Positions 1 to 5,872 are shown, numbered from the stretch's first letter. The stretch is 8,207 bases of DNA from Microcaldota archaeon (GCA_023248665.1 JAHFEC010000049.1:1-8207); one strand, 5' to 3'. A program made the numbers and translations. The notes: generated by a model from the letters alone, not told the origin.

Positions 1-1055
1 TGGGTGTTGCCCGATCCGACGGCCACTGAAATGTCGGCGAGGCGGAGCTTGAATGTGCCGCCGTCGATGACACCGCCGACGTTGACGATGTCATACTTGG
101 CCTCCTTGGCCAGCTTGACAATGCCTCCCACCGTCTCGTTGGTGGAGCTGGGCACTGCGGTGCTGGGCAGAGTCATGGATGAGATGACCCATTGGGAGCC
201 CAAGAAGGGGATGGTCACGCGGTGGTTGTCCGTGCGGTACTGGCTCGAGGCATCCGCAGAGCACCACCACCAGTCTCCGTTGGACGAGGTCTGGTTGACC
301 TGCGTGCAGTACGGAATACCGTAGTCGTTGCCCAAGAAGCGGACGTTGTAGGCCACGCGATTGGGCTTGGCGACAATTTGGCGGTAAGCGGAGCCGGAGT
401 CGTAGACGACGCCGTCCGTGGATGAGCTAATCCAGTAGCCCTGTTCGGCCGTGTAGCCGAAGTCGGAACCAGCCTGTGGGTCTGCCACGGGCGTGTTCGC
501 GAAGCCGCTGAACTGGTCCCCACCGATGCGGTAGAGGGCGGAACCGGAAGCGCTCGAGTAGATGCCGCGCAGGGGCGAGAGCGTGGTGCTCACGTCGCTG
601 GTGGTCAGGGTCGAGTTCCAGTTGTCCTCTGAGAGCGTGTTGATGCGGTTCTGCAAGCTCTTGTCGATCGTGTCGGTGATCAGCGTCTTGAATTGGTAGG
701 CGTTGCCGAGCACTCCCGGAAGCTCGATGGTGATGGTCACCTTCTTGTCCGAGACCTCACATGTGCCGGTTCCCGATACGGTTCCTGCAGCCGAGCAGGT
801 CGCCTGGCCAGAAACCTGGGCCGTGAGCGTCGAGCTCTTGTACGCGTGGTTGGCAAGAACTGCCGCAATGTTGGCCGCAGCCACACCGTCAGATGCCTGG
901 GCGCTGGAGCCGACCACGATTTTCGCGGTGGGTTGTCCGTTCGGGTTCACGAGCTGTACGTTCTCGTACATCACGCTGGCCGCGATCGCCGAGGATGACA
1001 GCACGAGGGCGCCTGCCGCCAATGCCGCAATTCTCGATGCGTTAACTCCTTTCAT
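1..1055 (-). CDS. S-layer protein, N-terminal part (runs off left edge)
   Basis: Structural protein of the archaeal surface layer, exported and assembled outside the membrane. Reading the minus strand from ATG at 1053-1055 gives 351 open codons to the window edge, so the C-terminal part is missing. Residues 1-26 form a signal peptide (basic start, hydrophobic core, end near SSAIAA). Residues 45-73 (KIVVGSSAQASDG, then AAANIAAVLANHAYK) match the N-terminal signature of the Methanococcus-type S-layer family, also found in DPANN archaea. Three N-glycosylation sequons are visible after the signal (N147, N254, N306). Four cysteines form two close pairs (C87/C99 and C250/C265) that could be disulfides. 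The start is fixed by a Shine-Dalgarno GAGGTGA at 1061-1067, five bases upstream. The gene is monocistronic at its 5' side, 557 bases from the next gene. Family assignment rests on recognised motifs, not on an alignment. Confidence 0.85.
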   Translation of the reverse strand, partial: MKGVNASRIAALAAGALVLSSSAIAASVMYENVQLVNPNGQPTAKIVVGSSAQASDGVAAANIAAVLANHAYKSSTLTAQVSGQATCSAAGTVSGTGTCEVSDKKVTITIELPGVLGNAYQFKTLITDTIDKSLQNRINTLSEDNWNSTLTTSDVSTTLSPLRGIYSSASGSALYRIGGDQFSGFANTPVADPQAGSDFGYTAEQGYWISSSTDGVVYDSGSAYRQIVAKPNRVAYNVRFLGNDYGIPYCTQVNQTSSNGDWWWCSADASSQYRTDNHRVTIPFLGSQWVISSMTLPSTAVPSSTNETVGGIVKLAKEAKYDIVNVGGVIDGGTFKLRLADISVAVGSGNT

Positions 1056-1060
1056 CTTTT

Positions 1061-1067
1061 CACCTCA
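1061..1067 (-). promoter_or_regulatory. Shine-Dalgarno site of the S-layer gene
   Basis: On the minus strand this reads GAGGTGA, complementary to the archaeal 16S 3' end, with a five-base spacer to the ATG at 1055. It is the only convincing ribosome-binding site in the window. The 924-residue ATPase and the 280-residue protein appear leaderless. A strong site fits a highly expressed structural protein translated from a leadered mRNA. Confidence 0.8.
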
Positions 1068-1153
1068 GATTTTTTTGGGTGTTTCTTTTTCGTTGCATTC
1101 TTTTTCTTCGTCTGTCTTTGTCGCCTGTTTGTTTTACGAGGCAAACGATTCAA

Positions 1154-1178
1154 CAAAGATTATCGGCGACAATCTTTG
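1154..1178 (-). promoter_or_regulatory. Hairpin in the predicted S-layer mRNA leader
   Basis: A perfect 8-bp inverted repeat, CAAAGATT at 1154-1161 and AATCTTTG at 1171-1178, encloses nine bases. If the S-layer transcript starts near 1279, this stem lies about 100 bases before the start codon and could stabilise the leader or control translation. The fold is seen; the role is inferred. Confidence 0.4.
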
Positions 1179-1211
1179 GCCTCGATTTTTCTCTTACCGT
1201 CGTAGCTCTCG

Positions 1212-1234
1212 AAGCCCCGTGTATGGGGCTTTTT
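1212..1234 (+). terminator. Terminator-like hairpin with T tract, plus-strand orientation
   Basis: AAGCCCC (1212-1218) and GGGGCTT (1225-1231) form a 7-bp stem with a six-base loop. On the plus strand the stem runs into five T (1230-1234), the layout of an intrinsic terminator. No plus-strand protein gene precedes it. On the minus strand the same stem lies in the predicted S-layer leader without a following T tract. It may be a leader hairpin that only resembles a terminator, or may block antisense transcription out of the S-layer gene. Confidence 0.35.
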
Positions 1235-1270
1235 CATCGGCATACGGCAAGAAAGAAATTCACAAGGTAT

Positions 1271-1320
1271 TTAAATGTTTAGAAACTGTATAAACAAATG
1301 TTTATATAAAAAACATTTAA
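1271..1320 (-). promoter_or_regulatory. Candidate S-layer promoter with operator-like inverted repeats
   Basis: TTTATATAAA at 1301-1310 is a strong archaeal TATA element and is itself palindromic. It is bracketed by an exact 10-bp inverted repeat: TTAAATGTTT at 1271-1280 and AAACATTTAA at 1311-1320. A third half-site, AAATGTTT, at 1296-1303 overlaps the TATA box. Minus-strand transcription from this box would start near 1279, giving the S-layer mRNA a leader of roughly 220 bases. A dimeric regulator bound to these sites would cover both the upstream TFB contact region and the start point. The sequence layout is certain; the regulatory role is inferred. Confidence 0.5.
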
Positions 1321-1538
1321 TTGCGTGAATCGCCGATTAAATTCTTGGACAATCCACGCAAAACCGTGTGAATTTCTGGCATGTTGGAAAAAACACCACC
1401 TATTCTACGACGTTGATTCCACGAAAGCCCACGGACCACGTAGTCCGAAAGCTATGAGATAAAACACGTCGTATGGCATATACCGTGAGCCGGGAATGCG
1501 TCCCGTCTCACGTATAGATAACCCGTGGTTATCTATGG
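1321..1538 (+). ncRNA. Hairpin-rich intergenic tract, possible non-coding RNA
   Basis: This tract has no credible protein gene but several consecutive inverted repeats: TTGCGTG at 1321-1327 with CACGCAA at 1355-1361; TACGACGT at 1406-1413 with ACGTCGTA at 1466-1473, enclosing a CGGAC/GTCCG hairpin at 1432-1447; then the two-hairpin element at 1482-1538. The palindromic TATA at 1301-1310 could drive it on the plus strand from about 1335. A weaker TATA (TTTATAAA, 1548-1555) could drive it on the minus strand, although its start would fall inside the last hairpin. No C/D or H/ACA box motifs, SRP or RNase P core were recognised. Strand and extent are uncertain. Confidence 0.3.
1482..1538 (+). repeat. 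Two-hairpin intergenic element, copy A
   Basis: Stem 1 is CGTGAG (1484-1489) with CTCACG (1507-1512), a C/T mismatch, then CGGGA (1491-1495) with TCCCG (1501-1505). Stem 2 follows directly: a perfect 10-bp stem, ATAGATAACC (1514-1523) with GGTTATCTAT (1527-1536), and a three-base loop. The same architecture recurs at 5790-5842 with GTGAGCCGG and CCGTCTCAC conserved and stem 2 changed by paired substitutions. It could be a structured RNA or a dispersed palindromic (REP-like) DNA element. Confidence 0.65.
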
Positions 1539-1547
1539 GAAGGGGAG

Positions 1548-1555
1548 TTTATAAA
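1548..1555 (-). promoter_or_regulatory. Weak TATA-like site
   Basis: TTTATAAA is palindromic and matches the archaeal TATA core. On the minus strand it would start transcription near 1526, inside hairpin 2 of the repeat element, which makes it a poor fit for that unit. It is an alternative S-layer promoter with a very long leader (about 470 bases). Confidence 0.2.
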
Positions 1556-1574
1556 GAGATGCTTGAATTTAGAC

Positions 1575-1589
1575 GGCGGATGAACCGCC
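1575..1589 (-). terminator. Weak hairpin downstream of the AAA ATPase gene
   Basis: GGCGG (1575-1579) and CCGCC (1585-1589) form a 5-bp stem with a five-base loop, 24 bases after the stop codon of the minus-strand ATPase gene. No T tract follows, so it would be a poor intrinsic terminator, but no better candidate lies just downstream. Confidence 0.25.
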
Positions 1590-1612
1590 CAAGAGCGGCC
1601 CGCCCCCTCGCT

Positions 1613-4387
1613 TTACCGTCTCTCGCCGTACTCCGATTTGAACCGCTCGTATTCCATCAAGTCGGCGTCGGTGACGGAGGGGCGGCGGCGCGAGATGATG
1701 GCCTCGATCTGGTCCTGCGTGAGAAGGGCGGCGGCGCCCGTATCGATTGAGCCCGCCCCGTCGGCCCCGGCCCCGTCGGCTCCGCCCGGCCTGCCCGCTT
1801 GGTCGCTTATCCTCGAGCGCACCAGACCCATCTTCGCCTCTTGGCAGATGCCTATGATGTCGGCGCCCGAGAAACCCTCAGTCATCTTGGAGAGGGCCGG
1901 GAAGTTGAGGGCCGGATTGATGAATTCGAGGCCTTTGCGGAAAATGCCCTCGCGCGCCTTCGCGTCCGGGGGCGGGATGTATAATATCTTGTCAAAGCGG
2001 CCCGGGCGCAGGATGGCCGAATCCAGTTGCGAGGGCTTGTTGGTCGCCCCGACCACCATGACGTCCTTGAGCTCGACGAGCCCGTCCATCTCCTGCAAAA
2101 TCTGGGTGAGCACCGGCGAGGAGTATGATCCCCGGCTGGGCGTGAGCGCTTCGATTTCGTCGATGAAGATGAGGGCCGGGGGCTGCTCGCGCGCCCGGTT
2201 GAATATCTCGTGGAGCGTGCGCTCGGAATTGGCCGGCCCCTTCTTGAGCAGGTCCGCACCGGAGAGGGTAAGGAAAGTTGCCTTCAGGTCGTGCGAGGCC
2301 GCGCGCACGATCATGGTCTTGCCGCATCCGGGCGGGCCGAAGAGCAGCAGGCCCCGGGAGGGCTTGAGCTTGTACTGCTTCATGAGGTCCGGATGGAGGA
2401 GCGGGATCTCGACGGCCTCGCGCAACGCCTGCCGCACGTCATCGAGGCCCACCACGTCCTCGAACGTGACGGCGCCCTCTTTCTTCTCCTCGGGCGGCGC
2501 GCCCGAGCGGCGCTCGAAGTCGAGGCGGAACTGCCCGTAATTGGAAAGAGAGTCAAGCGAAGTGGAGGGCCGGATGCGCTCAAGCACGGAGAGGAGGTGC
2601 TTCTGCGAGATGGGCACGACCACGTTCTTGGCCGTCGCCTCGCGGGCGGCCAGCCGGATCGCCTCGGTCACGATGTTGGCGATATCGGCGCCCGAGAAGC
2701 GCTCGGTCATGGAGGCGAGGCGCGTCAGGTCCACGTCCTGGCCGAGGGGCACCTTGGAGAGGTGCACCTTGAAGATGGCTTCTCTTGCCGCCTTGTCCGG
2801 CAAATGCATGTATATGATCTTGTCTAGGCGCCCCGGGCGCATGATGGCCGGGTCCAGCTGGTCGGGGATGTTGGTGGCGCCGATGACGATGACGCTCTTG
2901 CCGCCCTTGGCCTTGAACCCGTCCATCTCGGCCAGCAGGGTGCTCATGACGCGCGGGCCCACGTCGTCGTTGGATGCGCGGTCGCGGCGCTTGGCCAAGG
3001 AATCAATCTCGTCGAAGAAGAGGATGCATGGCGCGTTCTTGCGCGCGGTGGAGAAGAGCTCGCTGACATTTTTTTCGCTTTCCGAATACCATTCGCTCAG
3101 AAGCTCGGAGCATTTGACGTAATAGAACCCGATGCCCAGCTCTTTTGAGAGGGCGCGCATGAGCATGGTCTTGCCCGTTCCCGGCGGCCCGAAGAGCAGG
3201 ATGCCGGCCGGCGGCTTGATGCCGTAGGCCTCGGAGAGCTCCTTGTGCTTGAGCGGGGCGAGGATGGATTCGCGCAGCTCGTCCTTGACGTCGCCGTATC
3301 CGCCCACCGCGTCCATCGAGGCCGGGCCCTCGGAATCGCTCATGTCCTCGACGCCGAGCTTGCCGAACTTCTTGGTCTTGTTCTGGTTCTGGATGAGCCG
3401 CTCGCGCGAGAGGTCGATGCCCCTCGACTCGATGAAGAACATGGCCCCGATGGCCAGCAGAGTATAGACGAGGATGAGCCACGGGAATTCGATGCCGTAC
3501 AGGAACGAGATGGCCAGATGCGCAACCGGGATGAGGAAGAGGGCGAGGCTGGCGATGACCTGCTTGTGCTTGCCGCCCACGACGGGCGGGAGGTAGGCGA
3601 TGGCGAAGAGCACGGACACCCACGCGGCCAGCTGGATGAGGGCCGAATCGCTGAACGGGTTAAGGAGCGTGAACAGGTTGCCCACCACCTTGCTAAAAGC
3701 CGGGCCGACGTCGTGGAAGATGGTCTGCACCGAGAGCGCCGTGGCCAGGCCGCCGATGGCCGCGTTGGGCAGCTCCATCAGATCGGGCGCGGCCTTGTCC
3801 TTGGCGAACACGGCCACGTCCGAGGCCGGGCCGTAGACGGAGGGGAGGTCGCGCGTGAGAAGGAACGCGCTGTTCGGGGCCAGCCACAAGGTGGAAAGGA
3901 GGAGGATGAAAAGGACGGACGGGATGGAGATATAGACCGAATCGCGCGAGCCGACGTAGAGCGCGGCCAGCGAGAGGCCGAACTGCACGAACCCGCCGGC
4001 AAGGCCCAAGGGAAACGGGGCAAAGGGCGCGCAGATGATGATGGAGAGGAACGAGATGAGCTTCCAGTTGTTCAGGATGTCCGGCAGGGCGATGGCCGCC
4101 ACCACGAAGCCGTACACCCACATGAAGATGGGCGACTGATAGGCCACGGACGGGAAGGCCAGGAGGAGCGAGGCGAACGTGCCGGCCGGCGGATGGAAGT
4201 AGGCGACGGCCCCGCAGGCGATGGCGAGGAGGGCGGAAAGCCAGGGCGGATAGAAGGGGAAGAGGCTCAGCAAAAAGAGCGCGCCCAAGGCCACGAGGAT
4301 GGCCGGCCAGAGCGAGGTGTCCTCGCGCAACGAGGTGATGGCGGCCCGCACTTTCTGCCCGTTCATCGAAGCCAGTTGTTGGGACAT
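1613..4387 (-). CDS. Membrane-anchored CDC48-like double AAA ATPase
   Basis: Predicted ATP-driven unfoldase or segregase held in the cytoplasmic membrane; 924 residues. Residues 25-320 are strongly hydrophobic with about 8-10 membrane segments, replacing the soluble N-domain of CDC48/VAT. D1 has Walker A GPPGTGKT (400-407), Walker B ILFFDE (455-460), sensor N506 and arginine fingers R517/R520. D2 has Walker A GPPGCGKT (684-691), Walker B LIFIDE (739-744), sensor N783 and R794/R797. Residues 902-923 (RPSVTDADL, then YERFKSEYG) match the CDC48 C-terminal helix. D1 carries an aromatic pore loop (W433-Y434), but D2 has KKGPANSE (715-722) with no aromatic residue. A GADGA-rich insert (about 866-880) precedes the last helix. 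The start at 4387 lies about 26 bases from a TATA centre with no Shine-Dalgarno, which suggests a leaderless mRNA. Archaea generally lack FtsH, so a membrane protein quality-control role is plausible but inferred. Confidence 0.9.
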   Translation of the reverse strand: MSQQLASMNGQKVRAAITSLREDTSLWPAILVALGALFLLSLFPFYPPWLSALLAIACGAVAYFHPPAGTFASLLLAFPSVAYQSPIFMWVYGFVVAAIALPDILNNWKLISFLSIIICAPFAPFPLGLAGGFVQFGLSLAALYVGSRDSVYISIPSVLFILLLSTLWLAPNSAFLLTRDLPSVYGPASDVAVFAKDKAAPDLMELPNAAIGGLATALSVQTIFHDVGPAFSKVVGNLFTLLNPFSDSALIQLAAWVSVLFAIAYLPPVVGGKHKQVIASLALFLIPVAHLAISFLYGIEFPWLILVYTLLAIGAMFFIESRGIDLSRERLIQNQNKTKKFGKLGVEDMSDSEGPASMDAVGGYGDVKDELRESILAPLKHKELSEAYGIKPPAGILLFGPPGTGKTMLMRALSKELGIGFYYVKCSELLSEWYSESEKNVSELFSTARKNAPCILFFDEIDSLAKRRDRASNDDVGPRVMSTLLAEMDGFKAKGGKSVIVIGATNIPDQLDPAIMRPGRLDKIIYMHLPDKAAREAIFKVHLSKVPLGQDVDLTRLASMTERFSGADIANIVTEAIRLAAREATAKNVVVPISQKHLLSVLERIRPSTSLDSLSNYGQFRLDFERRSGAPPEEKKEGAVTFEDVVGLDDVRQALREAVEIPLLHPDLMKQYKLKPSRGLLLFGPPGCGKTMIVRAASHDLKATFLTLSGADLLKKGPANSERTLHEIFNRAREQPPALIFIDEIEALTPSRGSYSSPVLTQILQEMDGLVELKDVMVVGATNKPSQLDSAILRPGRFDKILYIPPPDAKAREGIFRKGLEFINPALNFPALSKMTEGFSGADIIGICQEAKMGLVRSRISDQAGRPGGADGAGADGAGSIDTGAAALLTQDQIEAIISRRRPSVTDADLMEYERFKSEYGERR
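1755..1780 (-). repeat. Short tandem repeat inside the ATPase gene
   Basis: GCCCCGTCGGC occurs at 1755-1765 and again at 1770-1780, a 15-base period encoding two GADGA units in the low-complexity insert between D2 and the C-terminal helix. It keeps the reading frame and probably reflects slippage in a flexible linker. Confidence 0.6.
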
Positions 4388-4407
4388 GATAGAGGGAGGC
4401 GGCGGGA

Positions 4408-4419
4408 ATATTTAAATAT
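4408..4419. promoter_or_regulatory. Palindromic TATA core of a divergent promoter
   Basis: ATATTTAAATAT is a perfect 12-bp palindrome centred at 4413.5, between the minus-strand ATPase and the plus-strand channel genes. The ATPase ATG begins at 4387, 26.5 bases to the left, which gives a leaderless mRNA. On the right, an ATG begins at 4439, 25.5 bases away, and opens a 13-codon reading frame ahead of the channel gene. A TATA box readable in both directions at the same spacing suggests that one element serves both genes. Plus-strand use is less certain because the channel start lies 75 bases beyond the predicted transcription start. Confidence 0.6.
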
Positions 4420-4438
4420 GGCCGCGTCAAAGAAAGGA

Positions 4439-4480
4439 ATGGAAAATCCGAATGTCCGGCCGGAAAACTTGAATGCCTAA
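4439..4480 (+). CDS. Possible 13-codon leader ORF before the MscS gene
   Basis: ATG at 4439 opens a frame coding MENPNVRPENLNA and ends at TAA (4478-4480). It sits where a leaderless plus-strand transcript from the palindromic TATA would begin. It is also in the same frame as the channel gene, 25 codons upstream, with no other stop in between. It could be a regulatory leader peptide, a remnant of a longer channel N-terminus cut by a stop, or chance; there is no homology evidence. Confidence 0.2.
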   Translation: MENPNVRPENLNA

Positions 4481-4496
4481 TCGGCACAGGCAGCTC

Positions 4497-4511
4497 TGTC
4501 CGGCACGGACA
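4497..4511 (+). promoter_or_regulatory. Hairpin just upstream of the MscS start
   Basis: TGTCCG (4497-4502) and CGGACA (4506-4511) form a 6-bp stem with a three-base loop, ending two bases before the first ATG of the channel gene. It could mask that ATG and favour the in-frame ATG at 4529. No Shine-Dalgarno is visible for either start. Confidence 0.35.
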
Positions 4512-4513
4512 AT

Positions 4514-5701
4514 ATGCTGTTGATTATTATGAGCGCACCCCCGAATTATATCGAGATGATTTCCGCCTTCGCCGGCTCGCTGACGCCGGAGCATATTGTC
4601 GGACTGCTCTTTAGCCTCGCGCCCGCGCTCGCGCTCCTCGTCCTATCGCAGCTGGTCGCCGAGGCCGCGCTCTGGGTCATCGTGCACGTGCTCAAGCCCC
4701 TGACCGCCAAGACGCAGACCACGCTCGACGATTACGTCATCGATGCGCTTCCGGCGCCGGTGCGCCTCGGCGGGTTCGGGCTCGGCCTGTGGCTCTTTTC
4801 CTCCACAATCTGGCCCGGCGGCCAGTTCCTTGAACATGACTGGAACTTCTGGCTGGGCGTGCTGGGCTTGGCCTTCTTCGGCTTCCTGGCCGGAAAGCTC
4901 GCGAACGCCCTCGTCGCATGGTATTACCACGAGCTGTCGGCCCACGTGGCCGGCCGGCACGGAGCGGACTCGCTTAAGATATCCAAGGAATCGTTCCCCA
5001 TGTTCCAGCGGATCGTGCGCTACGCCGCTTACATCGTCACCCTGATTCTCATCCTCAACAGCTTCGGCGTGGAGATTACGCCCCTGCTGACGGGCTTGGG
5101 CATCGCGGGCCTGGCCGTGGCGATGGCCTTGAACGACACGCTCTCGAATTTCTTCTCCGGCCTTCACATCCTGACCGACAAGCCGATCCGCAACGGCGAC
5201 TTCATCTCGCTGGACAGCGAGGCGGGCGTGCTCAAGGGGTTCGTGGAGGAGATCGGCTGGCGCTCCACGCGCATCCGCACGCGCGGCAACTGCACGTATA
5301 TCATCCCGAACAACAAGATCGCCACCAGCGTGGTGGTGAACTTCTCGCGCGGCGCCGAGGACAACTGGAAAGGCTCGAGCCTGTCGGTCGGCGTGGATTA
5401 TTCCTCCGACCCCCAGAGAGTGAAGAAAGTGATGGTGGATGCGATAAAACATCTGCAAGGGACGGACAAGCGGCTCGGCTCACAGGAGCCGGTGGCGCGC
5501 CTCGAGGAATTCGCCGATTCCGCCATGGTGTTCAGGGCATTATGGACGGTGCGCAATTTCCATGAGAGCGAGGCGGTTGCCGCCGAAGTGCGCGAGGCGA
5601 TTTATTACGCGTTCCAAAAAGAGGGGATTTCGATTCCGTTCCCGGTGCGGGAATTAAGATTCGCCGGTGGGGCGCGCAAAAAAATCCTGCGCCGGCGATG
5701 A
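4514..5701 (+). CDS. MscS-family mechanosensitive ion channel
   Basis: Membrane channel that opens under tension to release solutes during hypo-osmotic shock. The 395 residues contain hydrophobic segments near 27-60, 84-100, 110-136 and 166-183, then the pore-lining helix region at about 188-220 (LLTGLGIAGLAVAMALNDTL), rich in Gly and Ala as in MscS TM3. The beta domain follows (about 224-276, including PIRNGDFISL and YIIPNNKI), then the alpha/beta domain ending in GISIPFPVREL (371-381), all typical of the family. It has more membrane segments than E. coli MscS, as in many larger family members. Start choice is uncertain: ATG 4514 and ATG 4529 are both in frame, neither has a Shine-Dalgarno, and a hairpin abuts the first. 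It is transcribed divergently from the AAA ATPase and followed by a U-tract terminator. Confidence 0.93.
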   Translation: MLLIIMSAPPNYIEMISAFAGSLTPEHIVGLLFSLAPALALLVLSQLVAEAALWVIVHVLKPLTAKTQTTLDDYVIDALPAPVRLGGFGLGLWLFSSTIWPGGQFLEHDWNFWLGVLGLAFFGFLAGKLANALVAWYYHELSAHVAGRHGADSLKISKESFPMFQRIVRYAAYIVTLILILNSFGVEITPLLTGLGIAGLAVAMALNDTLSNFFSGLHILTDKPIRNGDFISLDSEAGVLKGFVEEIGWRSTRIRTRGNCTYIIPNNKIATSVVVNFSRGAEDNWKGSSLSVGVDYSSDPQRVKKVMVDAIKHLQGTDKRLGSQEPVARLEEFADSAMVFRALWTVRNFHESEAVAAEVREAIYYAFQKEGISIPFPVRELRFAGGARKKILRRR

Positions 5702-5715
5702 ACTTTCCGTTCTGG

Positions 5716-5728
5716 TTTTTTGTTCTTC
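5716..5728 (+). terminator. U-tract terminator after the MscS gene
   Basis: Six T in a row (5716-5721) followed by GTTCTTC, 15 bases after the stop codon. Archaeal RNA polymerase commonly terminates at such T tracts without a stable hairpin. It separates the channel gene from the tRNA unit downstream. Confidence 0.55.
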
Positions 5729-5743
5729 AAGACAAGCTCGGGA

Positions 5744-5751
5744 TTATATAA
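5744..5751 (+). promoter_or_regulatory. TATA box of the tRNA-Arg unit
   Basis: TTATATAA centred at 5747.5 is a near-consensus archaeal TATA element. Transcription would start near 5772-5774, about 100 bases before the tRNA. No closer TATA box is visible, so the tRNA is probably made from a precursor with a structured 5' leader. Confidence 0.55.
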
Positions 5752-5789
5752 TGGAAAACGCAAAAAAAGACGGGCTCGTGGCTCAACTC

Positions 5790-5842
5790 ACGGTGAGCCG
5801 GCTTCGCCGTCTCACCTGTCGTCGGCCTTCGGCCAACGATGG
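5790..5842 (+). repeat. Two-hairpin intergenic element, copy B
   Basis: Stem 1 is GGTGAG (5792-5797) with CTCACC (5811-5816), a C/T mismatch, then CGGC (5799-5802) with GCCG (5806-5809) around a TTC loop. Stem 2 is ten positions, 5818-5827 with 5831-5840, containing one C/A mismatch and one G/T pair, also with a TTC loop. It shares GTGAGCCGG and CCGTCTCAC with the copy at 1482-1538, including the same C/T mismatch, while stem 2 differs by paired changes. It lies inside the predicted tRNA-Arg primary transcript. Confidence 0.65.
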
Positions 5843-5872
5843 ATGCAGCACGGAATTACATGCACAAAAAAT

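Noticed and set aside
703..1293. A 196-codon plus-strand frame over the S-layer start and intergenic region
   Set aside because: It is mostly antisense to the S-layer gene, which has a signal peptide, Shine-Dalgarno and family signature; no plus-strand start signal is seen.
1321..1538. C/D or H/ACA guide RNA, SRP RNA or RNase P RNA in the structured tract
   Set aside because: No paired C and D boxes, no properly placed ACA, and none of the conserved core motifs of SRP or RNase P RNA were found on either strand.
3245..4480. A 411-codon open frame on the plus strand
   Set aside because: It lies antisense to the AAA ATPase gene, whose motifs are unmistakable; the translation is a charged low-complexity shadow typical of GC-rich DNA.
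5772..5799. tRNA-like 5' end (GGGCTCG, then GCTC...GAGC) upstream of the real tRNA
   Set aside because: It looks like an acceptor and D arm, but no matching acceptor 3' strand, anticodon arm or T arm follows; the bases are better explained by the hairpin element.
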